Below, piece after piece: positions 33,604-48,624 of a stretch of 64,000 nucleotides of DNA; the first letter of the stretch is position 1; each line of letters opens with the position of its first letter. A program made the position numbers and the translations under genes. The stretch lies in the NCBI GenBank assembly GCA_905178155.1, contig CAJINV010000003.1, forward strand, positions 7,921,882-7,985,881, in the 5' to 3' direction. The notes beneath the pieces are model-generated. The model saw only the letters and a program-made list of their open reading frames with translations. It was not told the origin of the DNA and made no database searches. Source of the DNA: Amoebophrya sp. A120 (lineage: Eukaryota > Sar > Dinophyceae > Syndiniales > Amoebophryaceae).

Positions 33604-36600
33604 CAAAATTCATCTATTTATGTATAGCGACACGCTAACTTTCCGGAATGGGAGTCTCCCATTCCGGATTTCAACGAAGAGATCGCTAGCGGCACCGGGA
33701 TCGCAACCACGTACAGCCACCAAGCTCGACTCTGACAGACGAGCAGCCCTAGAGAACTGACGACGTGCTACGAAGCAGAACTTTGCGAAGGCGATACGAA
33801 TGCAGAAGTGCCGAGAACGAGATCGGAGCGTCACCGTCCGCAAGCGAATACGACGACCCACGTTTACGTTACGTCAAAGCAGCATCATCAAACGAAAATT
33901 TAAACACTGCCCGTTTTACCACGTTTCGACACGAACAATAAGATCACTGTTTTCAGTGGGGGTGGGGATGTCTCCTTGCCCTACGGTTCTTGCGTTCACA
34001 GTCTTACTGTATTATTGCAAAATTGCGATTCTCGATACAACAAATGCACATCAAAATACCGTACAGAGAATGTCGCTCTCAAGTCTGGCGCATACTGGAG
34101 AGCTGTTTCATCTGCGCTGCTGATGCTTACCCCTAGATTTTTTCTTGGTACTAGGTGGAATGGCGCTTCGTTGTCAGCACCTCCCGTGAAGCGACCGCTC
34201 TGCCTCCAGCTACGTAATTGCTGACCACGGCATAGAAGGAACACTGGGACGAATCCGACTGCTCCGTTCCGTAGGCAAAAGGGAGCGTGATCTTCACGAC
34301 GAAGTACAGAACTGGTAGCGCCGCCGCGTCCCCGAATCTAGCCCCGCGCTCCGCCACCATGTGGTGGAAGTAGGTGCCCATGCAGTCCCTCTGGAGGCAA
34401 GGCTTGACGTCCTCCTTGGAGCTGCTAATCTGGACCGCAATCGGCTCGTCCGGCACCCGCACTAACCAAGAGTCGGAGGGCTGGCGAAAACCAGCAGCGG
34501 CTTGTAGTTCATCCCCGGGCACAGTTTGTTCTCGCGGTGCCACCCTCGTGGTCGGCACCAGCTCTTGTGCACCAAAGCGGCGCAGCTTGTCCAGAACGTC
34601 CGTCCCCGCATGCCCGTGCGGCGCGACGAGCCGGCGCACCGCAGTCAGATTCCGATGGAAAAACCCGACCCCGATTACCTTCCGCGTTTGAAAATTGAGC
34701 CGCACTCGAGCATTCCCTACGGTTTGGTCCGCCCCCTCGCTGTCGTTGGGTGGTGGCGGCAACTTAGCCACAGCGGTGCACACCTCCACGACGAGGCCGA
34801 GAAAAAAATCAGCGTGCGCCCGTATCCACCTACGACCGGTTTGTCCGGGCAGCGGCCCCCTGTGCATCACCGCGTGCGTCGCCACGTGTCTGTCTTCTCG
34901 CCAAACCACCAGGCCGAAGACTCGCCCGAGGTACCGGCGAAAGCGGTGCCAGTCCGCAAGCAGCTGCTCGCGGTGGGTATCCCAGGTTCGATCTTCTTCC
35001 GCAACGCTGGACAGGAGGAAAATTTCTTGCTCTTCGGGTACATTTTCCTCCAGCGCAGGTTCCGCTAGTCGCTTTCGAAGCTGATTTCGCACCGCGGTCT
35101 CCATGCGATGCAAGCCGTATAGCCGCTGTGAGAGAAGCCGCGCCTTCTTCTCCCGGTTGTCCGTGTTCGCCTTCGCCAAGCCAGTGGCAACCTCCTTCAA
35201 CACGCCGCGATTGCGGCGCTGCACCTGCTGCAGGAGACGAAGGCCTGCGAGAAGTTCCTCGGTCGAACGCGCCGGGAGGCCCAAAACGCACTGATCAAGA
35301 TCGAACTGTCGCCGCGCCAGTTCGCTGAGGAGCAAATACTCTCGCTGCTCGAGGAAAGGAACCGTAGAAGTACTCTTCGAGGCTGCAGTTTTCGACGCAG
35401 AAAGAGCCTCTACTTCCCCGTCCAATACAGCACTCGTGACCAGCCCATCTAGTTCTCCCTCGACTTGCTGCAGCTGCTGCTGCAGACTTTCGTCGGACAC
35501 GGCCTCGCTGCGCAGCCTCGCCGTCTCTCTGTACAATGCCAAACGCTCAGCCTCCGCGGTCGGAGGAGGTTCCCAGCGTCGCTGGGCCAGCTGAATCGCT
35601 TGCATGTCTGGAGACCACGTACGCTCGTCGTCAAGCGCGCTGGAGAGTCTGTCGGGCAGTTCGAGCACAGCCGTTGCAAAAGCCGAACGTCCGTCAGGGG
35701 GACCAGTGATATGCTGATGTTCCGCAGCGCTTGCCCTGGTAGCAACCTTGTCGCGCCACGCCTCTTGGAGCTGTTGACGTTGCTCGTCACGCTCCCGGGC
35801 ACGAATCCTTTCGTCAACGAGACTTCTGCGGCGTTCCTCGTCCTCCACGCGGCTCTTTCTGGACATTTCGGACTTCATGCGCCGCGTATCTTCGTCGAAG
35901 TGCGCTTGCTTCCGGCCATCCCAATTCCGATCGAAATCAAGTCGCGCCTTTTGCTCTGCTTCCCAACGGAGTGCCTCCTCCGCGTCGAGCATCTCTCGAC
36001 GACGCTGCTCCTGTGCTTTTTCGGCCTCGATCGACAAACTCGGTTTGAAAGACGCGGTCGCGTCGTTAAGTTGTGCATGCGTACTAGGCTTACTACTCGC
36101 TGGCGTGCTGGACCTGGATGTTGTGCTCTCTTTGCTAGAGGAATTCGCGTGATGCCGTGGCAGCGATGCACGCTCGGGACTGCTCGCTGCTCCCACGACT
36201 AGCCCATCCGCGTTTGGGTTTGCCTTTCCGCCTACCTCTCCGGTAGAAGTTACAGCCGGAACAATAGAAAATGCCTCGTGCTCTTGTACTATTCCCTTAC
36301 TGCTCCGTCTACTGCCGCTCGCACTTTTCAACGTGGCCCCACCTTGGTGTCCCCCCGCGTCTTTTGTATCGAAGGCTTTACGGCGCGCTGCTTCAACCCT
36401 TTGCATCCCCCGAAATCTCTCTTCGAACTCCAGCCGCCGCGTGTCCTCGTCAAAGTGTTCTTGTTTCGAGCCACCCCAATTTCCGTCGAATGTTCGACGC
36501 CGCCCCTGTTCCTCCGCCCATAAACGGTTCATCTCCGCATCGAAATCGTTACGACGGCGCTGTTCCGCCGAGACCTGGGGATCTTTCGCCGCGTTGCTAA

Positions 36601-37768
36601 CTTTTGCTTCCAGGACGGTCTTTTTCAGAGACTGCCAGAAGTCGAGATCGGCCTGCGCGTCTTCTCCGAGCGCACGGCGTCGGTCTGAGAGCAGCTGTGA
36701 GTAAGCGTCCTGGGAGCGAAGCGCGGCCGAGTCCCGGTAGTTCTGGAAGGCCGACACGTTGAGCGACTGCAAAAAAGCCCCCGTTGACGGACCTGGAGGA
36801 GGCACCAATTCCGCCTGCAACCCGCCCGAAAACGCCGCGTTGACCAGCAAAGTTTGCACTTCCAGATGCACGCGCCAGACGTCCGACAGCAGTGCGAACC
36901 ACGCCCGGGCTTCGTCTTCCCGGAACGCCGCGCTCCGGGCTTCCGGTACCACGCCGGAGCGCATGTACGGGGGGAGCTTGGTGAACTTCGCGCGCAGCTC
37001 CTCCGCAATGTCCGTGCGGGAGCTGAGGTCGCTCTCGCACACGGCAATAATTTCCTCCACCGCGCCCCGGAGGATGGCGTGGTGGCTCCAGGTAAACACC
37101 GCCAAGCGGTCCTCGGCGCGGGCGTCGTGCAGCACGCGCCATGCGAGGTCGCGCTGCACGTACTCCACCAGCGCGTCCAGCTGCGCGGTGGCGCTGCCTC
37201 CCGCATTTTTCGCGATGTCCAGGCGCTCCGTGAGCGCGTCAATCCCGGTCATCAGGGTGTCGTTGGCGCGTTCCGCCTCCTCGCGCGCGGCTTTCGCGCT
37301 TGTCACCTCCAACTGCAGAGCGGCGTTCGCACGTTTCGCCTGCTGCAGCGCCTCCTGCAGCTGCGGCACGAGCTGTAACTCCGCCTCCCGGTCCCGGTAG
37401 TAGTCCAGCAAACGCCGGTCCGCGTCCCGGGCCACTTCGTTCTCGAGCCCCGCTTGGCTCACAAGTTCCGTGATTTCCACCGTTGCTCGCTGCCACCAGG
37501 TGACAAACCGCTCGTGGTGCGGCCCCATGATCACGCTGCCGTCTGCTCCGACTAGCAGATCGTCAATGAGCCGTTTCAGGACGTCTTCCGTCTGAGCCGC
37601 CTTGCCCGGCGCCACGCGGCCGGGCCCGTGCAACATTGGGTCGGCATCGGTATGGTCCTCGCGCTTTTCGAGAAAGGGGTTCCGAAACTTTTCTCGCACG
37701 GGATCGTAGTCTGCCGGCTCCACGGCGAGCGGATGCTGCCACTCCTCGCATCCTCGGTCGTTGGGCAT
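33604..37768 (-). CDS. Coiled-coil protein with degenerate PIP-kinase-like domain, second copy
   Basis: The main exon is 37768-34214 (1185 codons, ATG of MPNDRGCEEWQHP), ending at a GTAGCT donor. It shares its layout with the gene at 28.0 kb: NPFL motif near the N-terminus, coiled coils (residues ~130-200; Glu/Arg-rich 440-700), and a C-terminal part with VGVGFFHRNLTAVRRLV, IAVQISSSKEDVKPCLQ and PVLYFVVKITLP...FYAVVSN, which line up with AFYPREMDDVRRAI, LLVKKTSANYAKPLLS and HLYYMLKITIP...FFVISNN of the other gene. The kinase lysine position is Gln/Ile here, so this copy looks like a pseudokinase. The remaining C-terminus should lie in small exons to the left: candidates are about 34138-34006 (ends at a GTAAGA donor) and about 33760-33604 (ARLSESSLVAVRG, compare TDYGLLVAL). 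Those joins are tentative. The middle repeats a block of about 20 residues (RRREMLDAEEALRWE..., DFDRNWDGRKQAHFDEDTRR) twice. Confidence 0.6.
33643..33667. repeat. Perfect 12-bp inverted repeat, 1-bp centre
   Basis: CCGGAATGGGAG, a T, then CTCCCATTCCGG. A near-perfect palindrome within the tentative last exon of the second PIP-kinase-like gene. Could be chance, a cruciform or RNA hairpin, or a decayed mobile-element end. Confidence 0.8.
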
Positions 37769-38246
37769 GATGAGTCTCCCACTGCCACACGTGTTTTCCC
37801 TTTTTCTGTTGCACTTTACAACAGGAAAGCCTTTTTGCCGCACCAAAATTGTCTTCACATCGTTCTTCGCCTATGTAGGAGGTGTACTACAGACACAAAG
37901 TCTAGTCAAGCAGTCCAGAAACTTCTAACTCCGCACATGACTTGTACTTGTATCTGATCCGTATACCGGCGAAATTTTACATGTGGATATCGATCGAAGG
38001 CGCACATCTTCATCCACCGTCTACATTTACTTTGCAGTTTTCTCCTCGACGAACTGGCGATTCGATTCTTACGACGAAAAAGACGAGCCGGCGAGGTGGA
38101 CAATGAATACTTACCTCCGGAGGTGCTCCCGACGAGGATCGATGTGGTCATCGATCTTGTCCCTTCACGCGCACATCAACTATCATGATTTCTACGAACG
38201 AGCCTGCGTGAATCGAGTCGGAGAGGGACCCGACAAAAAGAGTCCC
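37769..38246. other. Intergenic, no gene seen
   Basis: Short gap between the start of the PIP-kinase-like gene and the stop of the CDF transporter gene. No supported frame. Confidence 0.5.
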
Positions 38247-40582
38247 TCATTGCGCTGCGGCCGCTCGTCCCACGGGGTGGCTGGCATCGGGATCGATCAT
38301 GACCGCGTCGAACATGACGGTCGGCATATCCTGAGTAAAAACGTACCCACACCAGAGTCAAGATGGAAAATCTGCTAGACAAATCGGCCAACTTTGCTTG
38401 TTTCGCATGACAAATTTGGACGCGTAGTGTAGCGCTGTTTGAGCTAGTTCAGCAGCATTCCAGATCTAGTCTCTCATGCTGATTGGAGCATGACAAATTT
38501 CAAAACACCCTTAGAAAATGCTTCTCATGGGGCTCCGCATGACAAACATTTCAAGCATGCAGATTTGCATGACAACTATGGTGTGGGTACGTTTTTACTC
38601 AGGATACGGCACCTCCTCCTCAACTTCCTCGTCATCGAACCGCGCATACCGTATCAAATGCAAATATGTCTGGGTCTGGAAGATTTCTAGATTTGTCGTG
38701 CAGCTTTTCCATGACTCATGAGGTCTGGAATGCAGGACCTAGCACGACAGATTCTGTGCGATCTCTCTCATGCCTATCCTGCATGAGAAACTCCCTCCCG
38801 ACTTGATCAAAACTGGACGACTTTTGGTAATCATGCAACACAGATTTTTGCATGCTTCAGATTTAGCATGACAAGTTGCATTTTTCCAGACCCAGACATT
38901 TTTACATTTGATATACCGGCGGGCGGACCGAAAGTCGAACACCAACTTGCTGCCGATCTGCAGCGTGCCCGCAAGAATGAACAGAGACACGAAAAAGGAA
39001 CAGACTGCGTCCACGCGCACCGAATTCGCAGCCGGGTTCGTCCAGATGATGAAACCGCTGACAAGCACGGACACGCCCCGCAGGATGTCCGCGACAAGGT
39101 GCGCCAAGGCCGCAGACATGTTCAGACTGGTTTCCTCCGGCGCGCCGGCACGAGCTCCGGCAGGAGTTGTTGTATGCCCACCTCCGGTCGCGGCTCCAGA
39201 AAATCTTGTCGTTGACGCTGTTCCACTTTGTGGAGGCGGTGACCCATCCCCGATCATGTCTCCCGCCCCTGATTGGTGGTCATCATGGCTTGTTCCAACA
39301 GCGGCCCCGGTGGTCTCCTGCGCTGCACCCGAACCGTCTACCTCCTCGTCCGCAAGAACCAGCGTCGCACCCTCCACGTTGTTGCGAAACACGTACAGCA
39401 GGAAAGCGTCCGCAACCAGGTTGATAATCGTGAAGCCCATCATCATACGACCGTCCACGTCGCCGTATTCGTCCGGCCCGGTCAGACGATCTGCAGCATC
39501 GAAAAGCACGATCACCGTCGTTACACCCAACAGCAGAAACGAAATCAGCGCACCGTACCTCGAAGTGGCGTATTATAGGGGCATCAAATCAACATGACAC
39601 TTGTTGACTCGCAAGAACATGAACATCCATAAATGGCACGAAACAATAAATCAGAAGCAGCTGTTCCTGGTGCTCTAGAGCCGAAAAGAAGTGGTCTTCA
39701 GCTTTACTCACCGACAACCTTGCATCTTCACGAATTCACTGAATTCTGAAATCACCTAATTGCCTTGTTCGTCTTGCAGAAAATAAACTTCATCTTCACG
39801 CTGTAGTAAAAATACCGGTCAGCCCGCTTTTTCTTCCTCGGCGTTTTCGTTTTCTCGGCGATCAAAGAGACGATGTATCCGATAACGTCCACAAACATCA
39901 TGGCTGCGTCGCCCAACAACGATAGCGAACTCGCGACGTACCCGGAAAACAGTTGCAACACCGTGAGAAACAGGTTCACGAAGATCAGAACCCACAGCGT
40001 GCGAATGCGCGACTCGCGCTGGCGGGCGTCCCGTAGGTACTGCACGGGCCGGTTTCATATGCGTTGCAAATATGTCTGGGGCAAGATTTTTGGTGATGCG
40101 AAATTTGATAGACCGCGAGATCTGTAGTGCATGAATACGAATGACCACTTTCTTTTTTTGTCGTGCTGGAAGCCAGTTTGTCATGCAAAACAAGGCACCC
40201 GCAATACTCGCAACACCACCCAAAATGAAATTTGTGATGTGTTCGTACCGTACATCAAGGCGCCGCTCTGTCCTGCAAGACTCCGGAAGACAAAGACACA
40301 TCTCGCTGCATCTTTCTAGACCCAGACATATTTGGACTTGATATTTCGCCGGCTAGAGTCGCCATGCTCCCCACCGGGCGACATGGTGCCGCACTTGTGC
40401 TCTGCCACTTCGCGAAACGAAAGCAACCTCGTCGGCGTTTTGCTACTCGTGGTCCTGGTGTTGTCGCGGAGTCGAGAGGACCCCGGCACCGATTGATCCG
40501 CGGAAACACCTAGGCTGGATATCACAGTGGCACCAACCAGGTTATGGTGCAGGCCCGAGAAGCTTTGCGCGGCGGCAACCAT
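38247..40582 (-). CDS. CDF-family metal cation transporter
   Basis: Exons: 40582-40344, 40052 to about 39790, about 39557 to 38914, 38646-38607, and 38321-38247. Three of four introns are introners; the remaining one (~39560-39790) has unresolved borders. Junctions read SRRN/RPVQYLRD, RSARRY/ARFDDEEV and EEEVP/TVMFDAVM, all in frame, ending ...GRAAAAQ. Six membrane helices: LWVLIFVNLFLTVLQLFSGY, SLLGDAAMMFVDVIGYIVSL, GALISFLLLGVTTVIVL, GFTIINLVADAFLLYVF, AALAHLVADILRGVSVLVSG and DAVCSFFVSLFILAG. Cation diffusion facilitators export Zn, Mn or Fe from the cytosol to organelles or outside in exchange for protons. The helix-5 site HLVAD keeps the HxxxD motif; the helix-2 site is DAAMMFVD, with Met where zinc carriers have His. 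The cytosolic C-terminal domain is very short. Metal choice cannot be told. Confidence 0.82.
38327..38606 (+). mobile_element. Introner, 280-bp family, copy B
   Basis: Ends TATCCTGAGTAAAAACGTAC on both strands, with a long inverted repeat continuing CCACACC. Flanking repeat CGGCA at 38322-38326 and 38607-38611. Almost identical to the copy at 42284-42563. Confidence 0.96.
38652..38913 (+). mobile_element. Introner, 262-bp family, copy 2
   Basis: Ends TATCAAATGCAAATATGTCT and, reversed, TATCAAATGTAAAAATGTCT. Flanking repeat TACCG at 38647-38651 and 38914-38918. Same length as the copy at 21901 and similar along it. Only 40-45 bp of exon lie between this element and the next introner. Confidence 0.95.
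40058..40343. mobile_element. Introner, 286 bp
   Basis: Ends TATGCGTTGCAAATATGTCT and, reversed, TATCAAGTCCAAATATGTCT. Flanks TTTCA (40053-40057) and TTTCG (40344-40348), one mismatch. Related at its ends to the 262-bp family. Confidence 0.88.
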
Positions 40583-40973
40583 TCTGTCCTCATTGTTTGG
40601 CGCATGTCAATAAACGCATGACATCGAAAATAAATCGAGACACTGACTTGAGGGCCGCAGAGTCCATCTTCACTCGACGAAACATACAAAGCAAAACACA
40701 AATCCAAAACATCACTCATGGTGTCAAGCCAATCAGCCCTCGACTGCACCTCGAGGACTATTTTCTCTCCTAGGTAATGAACATTGAGGAAACTGACTCC
40801 CGAGGCGAATCAGGCGGCATGACAAGCACACAGAAACGTTGCTGCGTCCATCGTAATTCTGAGCATTCAGTATCCCTATTCTCCAATTCTGTGCCCTTAC
40901 AATTTCCTCGGGAAAACGAAATCTACCGAAGGTCCATATGTTGCGCCCAAAAACTTTTACAAAGAATGATGAT
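40583..40973. other. Intergenic, no gene seen
   Basis: Spacer between the CDF transporter start and the mutase stop. No supported frame. Confidence 0.5.
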
Positions 40974-44794
<3,821 letters not shown>

Positions 44795-45434
44795 TGTAAC
44801 GCAAGCCTGCTCGTCGCGGTCGGTCGTCACGCACTCTTGTGCACTGTAAAAATATATTGTTGTAATCGTGCTGGGCCGAGCTCAAATTGCTACAAATCGT
44901 AGTGAAAAACCGTCCAGAACAAACAAAAAAAACGCACAGCAGGAACGTCCAGATCGAAAAATTCTGAGAGAAAACAAAAAGACATTGTACTTGCACGTTG
45001 TGAACAGAAACAGATCAAGATTCTGGTGCTATTACTGAAGTAGCACTTCCACGGAGCAATGGGACCGAGAGAGCCGGAGCTCCACCTTCGTTTTATGTCT
45101 TGTACTTCTAATAGGTTAGAAGATGCATCATGAAATCCCCCACGGTCTGCATACCAGCCGTACTTCAGCTTTACTTGCTTAGGTGGAAACCGAAACAGAA
45201 ACGTACGTCGTGAAACCATAATGTAAAAAATCCGGTCATTCTAATATTCTGTCGATTTTTTCTGCACACACACTTCAAAAAACATCTCCAAAGATGCATG
45301 CGACCCGCAGCACACGGGCACCAACACTGTCGGCTCTGCTGCGAGGGTCTTAAAGGTTGATCTTCTTGAAAGATTAAGAAAGAAAGTCGCTATTATTTGC
45401 TTGGAATGAACCCTGTGGAAAAACGTTCTGCCGC
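44795..45434. other. Intergenic, no gene seen
   Basis: Upstream of the mutase ATG. No supported frame or RNA. Confidence 0.5.
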
Positions 45435-45755
45435 CTAGGGCCGTCCGCCACCCAGAATCAGGGCACCGAAGATCGTGATCAGAGACGCTGCAAAGGGAAA
45501 GCTAAGACCCGCAGCCGAACTCCCACCGCAACTCGAAAGACCACGTCCCGCCTGCAAGGCCCGCGAATTACAGTCCCCGAGCTCCCGTGCCTGTTCGAGT
45601 TCACGGACGGCATCATGAACTGCTGCCGTCCGCTTCTGTTCTTGGTCCACGAGCTTCAGAAGACTGTCGCGCGCACCGGAAACGACCGGGGCGACGGTGC
45701 CGAACCAAACGCAACACAGTGCAAATATCCGCAAAAGCACGCTCCGTGGGGACAT
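45435..45755 (-). CDS. Small secreted or surface-anchored protein
   Basis: 106 residues, ATG at 45755. Residues ~6-28 form a signal peptide (SVLLRIFALCCVWFGTVAPV, likely cut after VSGA). The middle is a charged helix (DQEQKRTAAVHDAVRELEQA). The C-terminus is a Gly/Ser stretch followed by a hydrophobic segment (SFPFAASLITIFGALILG) and a short tail, the layout of a GPI-anchor signal or single membrane anchor. Two Cys pairs are possible. No family recognised. Its position next to glycan genes is suggestive only. Confidence 0.55.
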   Translation of the reverse strand: MSPRSVLLRIFALCCVWFGTVAPVVSGARDSLLKLVDQEQKRTAAVHDAVRELEQARELGDCNSRALQAGRGLSSCGGSSAAGLSFPFAASLITIFGALILGGGRP

Positions 45756-46426
45756 TTTGATTACTTGTTGTGTACACACCTCAAGAATGCAGTTCGCTCC
45801 TTTTTAGGGGGAAGGATATGTACTACGCTCTACTAGGTAGAGACCGATAATTGAGTTTTTTTCTAAGTGTAACCCACTTTTGCGAATGTGCGATAAATGT
45901 AGTATGTACACAACGTACTTCTGAGCGTATAAAGATGTTCTGATGGATGATCGGGAGGAAAACTAAGTAGATACCCTACCTTTATTGGGTTCCATCAAAG
46001 CCACCACCTTCTTTCGTGGAAAGGGGTACTAGAACAACAGCCGCTCTCCTGTTTTCCAAGCACTGTGACTGAGTTAGAAGTGCACAACTCACATTTTGGC
46101 CAAAGGATCAGTTGTTCATGCAATGCACTAGAGGCACGTCTTGCACTTCATCAAACCGATCTTTGAAGACTCACTGTGACTTTTGTTGTTACCATACTCG
46201 CAACATTCCGTCACGGAATAAGTAGATACCGATTCGCAACCAGCCTCTTGGTTCCGGGATCATTGGGGTTCGGGAACACGTCTTGTATTAAAAGAATAAC
46301 ATCCCGCCCCCATAAGAGTCGGCGCTAGCCACGACAGAATGGGAAGCATGTACTGCGTTACAGGTATTATGCGAAGACAAGTTTTTACTTCACACGTGTT
46401 CTCCTCTCTTGGATCGGATGGAGTGA
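45756..46426. other. Intergenic, no gene seen
   Basis: A/T-richer spacer; no supported coding frame. Confidence 0.5.
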
Positions 46427-48624
46427 CTACGCATGCTTCTTCCCCTCTTTTCCCTGTAGAGTTTTCCTCTCTTTGTCCTCCTTCTCTAGCAGTCGCGCCC
46501 CAGCGGCGTTCTCTCGCTCTTCCAAGTACATAAAGTTTCTTCTCATGTAGTCGAGGTACAGGGTCCGGTCAAAATCTCCGAGGAAGAAGTTGCAGCTCAG
46601 ATTTGCCTCCAGCAACACAGGTTTCGTCGCCGTATGGTTTTCCCCCACGTCCTCGTCCACGAGAGCCACGTCCCAACCCACGAGCGGAACGTGCGGACAC
46701 AGCTCGCGGTGCGCCCGCTCGCACACCGCCAGTACGCTGTCGATTTCCGGCACCTCGAGGCCCACCATCCGCAGCCCGGAGTCCGGGTGGACACTGACGC
46801 CGGCGGCCTTGGACGCGAAGCCCCGACGAAACACGCCGGCTTTGGTGAAGCAGCCCTCCTTGCCGGAGGCAGTCTGGAACACCGTGCCGCCGAGCTGGTA
46901 CCAGTGCGAGTTGATCGCTCCTCGCGTGATCCGCCCCTTCTTCCCGTGTTCGGGACTTAAGTTCACGTTGTAGAAGATACTGCGGTGATCCGTTTTCGCG
47001 TGCTGCCGGCCCGCACGAAACACGCACGTTAGGATGTGCACTTTTGGAGACGAAGATCCTGCCCCGTGGTCCTGCGGCTGCTCCGCACTGGTCATTGAGG
47101 CCTCGCTTGCCGTGAGCACACGGAAGGTCGACAGCGGGCAAGGCTCGGGGAGCAGACACTGCAAGCAGGGGGTATCAAGCAAAAATTAAAATTATCAACT
47201 CCCCTTCCCGCGTCATACTGTAGCGAAAAAGAACCCGTGCACCTCTTCAGCTTCTTTGGTGCATCGACAGACCGGAACTTTGTTTGTCGCCATGCTCACT
47301 CAGAATATAGAATCTAAAAACTCACGATAGTGAATTAGGTTTTTTTGCTCACATGCTGCGACAACCTTCTGCAAAAAGTGGAAGTGCCAGAAGTAGAACT
47401 CGGCGCGCGTGGGCAATAAATAAATCTATCAGGTCCGGGGAAACTGACAACGTAGTTTAGTTCGATAGGACGCGTTTTGCAGCTTCGCCTGCAGAATCCA
47501 GTTTCCACCCGTGGCTGCGTTTTTGAAAAAATGGATGCCCATGCCGCCCTCTTCGTTTTTGTCTTTGCAGACCAGTGTGTCCAGGGCGACCGGCACCGCG
47601 GGCTTCCCGGATTCTTGTTGCTGGACAAGGTGGTACCCCAGTCCGGCGTATCCTGCGAAAAAAACTTTCCAGCCACACCCTCCCTGACACGCTGCGAAGA
47701 GAAGCATCTATAATACGTAACTCCAGTGCCGATGCAAAAAACTTGAATCCAATACTACGGTAAGCTTTTTAGGAGGCGTTGGTTTAAGTATTTTCATCCG
47801 CGGGATACGACGCACGGGGTGATGGGGACCTGCTTGGCGTGGCATTTTTGCAGGAAATCCCACTTGTTTTCCATCAAATACTCGTCGCTCAGCGTCAGGC
47901 AGCTGTGGTACGTCGCCAGGGCGCAGTTTAGGCGCCACCAGGTGAACCAGGTGTCCGGCGTTACTAAGTTCCCCTGGTACAGGATGCACACCTCCCGCAG
48001 GCAGATCTGGGCCTTCTCCCAGACCGCTTTCCACGTCTTGCCGCTTTTTCCGTCACCTCTGTAATTCCTGCCGGACGATGAAGACGTGGTCCGTGGCGGT
48101 GAGGTCCGCGCTTCCCCTCCTGTTCCGCCGGTACTGGTGCCATCCGCTTCCTGCTGCTGCTCCACCGCCCAGACGGCGAACGCCGCAACGAAGCACACCA
48201 GCGGGTAGAGGAAGAGCAGAAAGAACATAAAGGTCCACTTCGAGATGCAGACGAAGGCAAGCGGAACCCCGGTCCCCGGGAGCGCGACGTTGCGCAGATT
48301 TACTCGCAGGTCCTCCCCAAAACTGCCGCACCGGTAGTGTGGCCGGTCCCACAAGCGGAACACTAAGCACAGTGAAAACAGATGCAGCTGCGCGGCATGA
48401 CGGGCCTCGTTCCCCAACTTTGGTTCACAAAAGAACCGGCAGTCTCGGAGCCGCCCACCGCGGGAAAAGTGCCACAAACATTGATAGTACGCAACGGTCG
48501 TCGCGAGACATTCGCTGGCCGTGAACGCCCTCCCAGCAGCCTGCAGGCCCGTCCGTTCCGCAAACGTCGCTGCACTGTGTTCCTGCGTCTTTGTTTCGAC
48601 GCTCGATGAAGATTTTCGTTGCAT
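46427..48624 (-). CDS. Sugar-transfer-associated ATP-grasp protein
   Basis: Exons: 48624-47808, 47643 to about 47475, about 47405-47366, and 47158-46427; the last intron is GT-AG in phase 0 and the first is an introner. Exon 1 has a membrane helix (WTFMFFLLFLYPLVCFVAAF) and ends in an N-terminal grasp segment (LMENKWDFLQKCHAKQVPIT); the join continues as GLGYHLVQQQ and CKDKNEEGGMGIHFFKNA, a typical ATP-grasp 'K..G..G.GI' lobe. Exon 4 has CPLSTFRVLT, then VPLVGWDVALVDEDVG and PVLLEANLSCNFFLGDFD, the Mg/ATP-binding signature of the sugar-transfer-associated ATP-grasp family (carboxylate-amine type ligases found with polysaccharide genes). Substrate unknown. The second intron (about 70 bp) has uncertain ends. 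It sits between the mutase and the galactosidase. Confidence 0.78.
47649..47807. mobile_element. Introner, 159 bp
   Basis: Ends TATCCTGCGAAAAAAACTTT and, reversed, TATCCCGCGGATGAAAATAC. Flanks CGGCG (47644-47648) and CGACG (47808-47812), one mismatch. Excision keeps the ATP-grasp frame. Confidence 0.85.
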
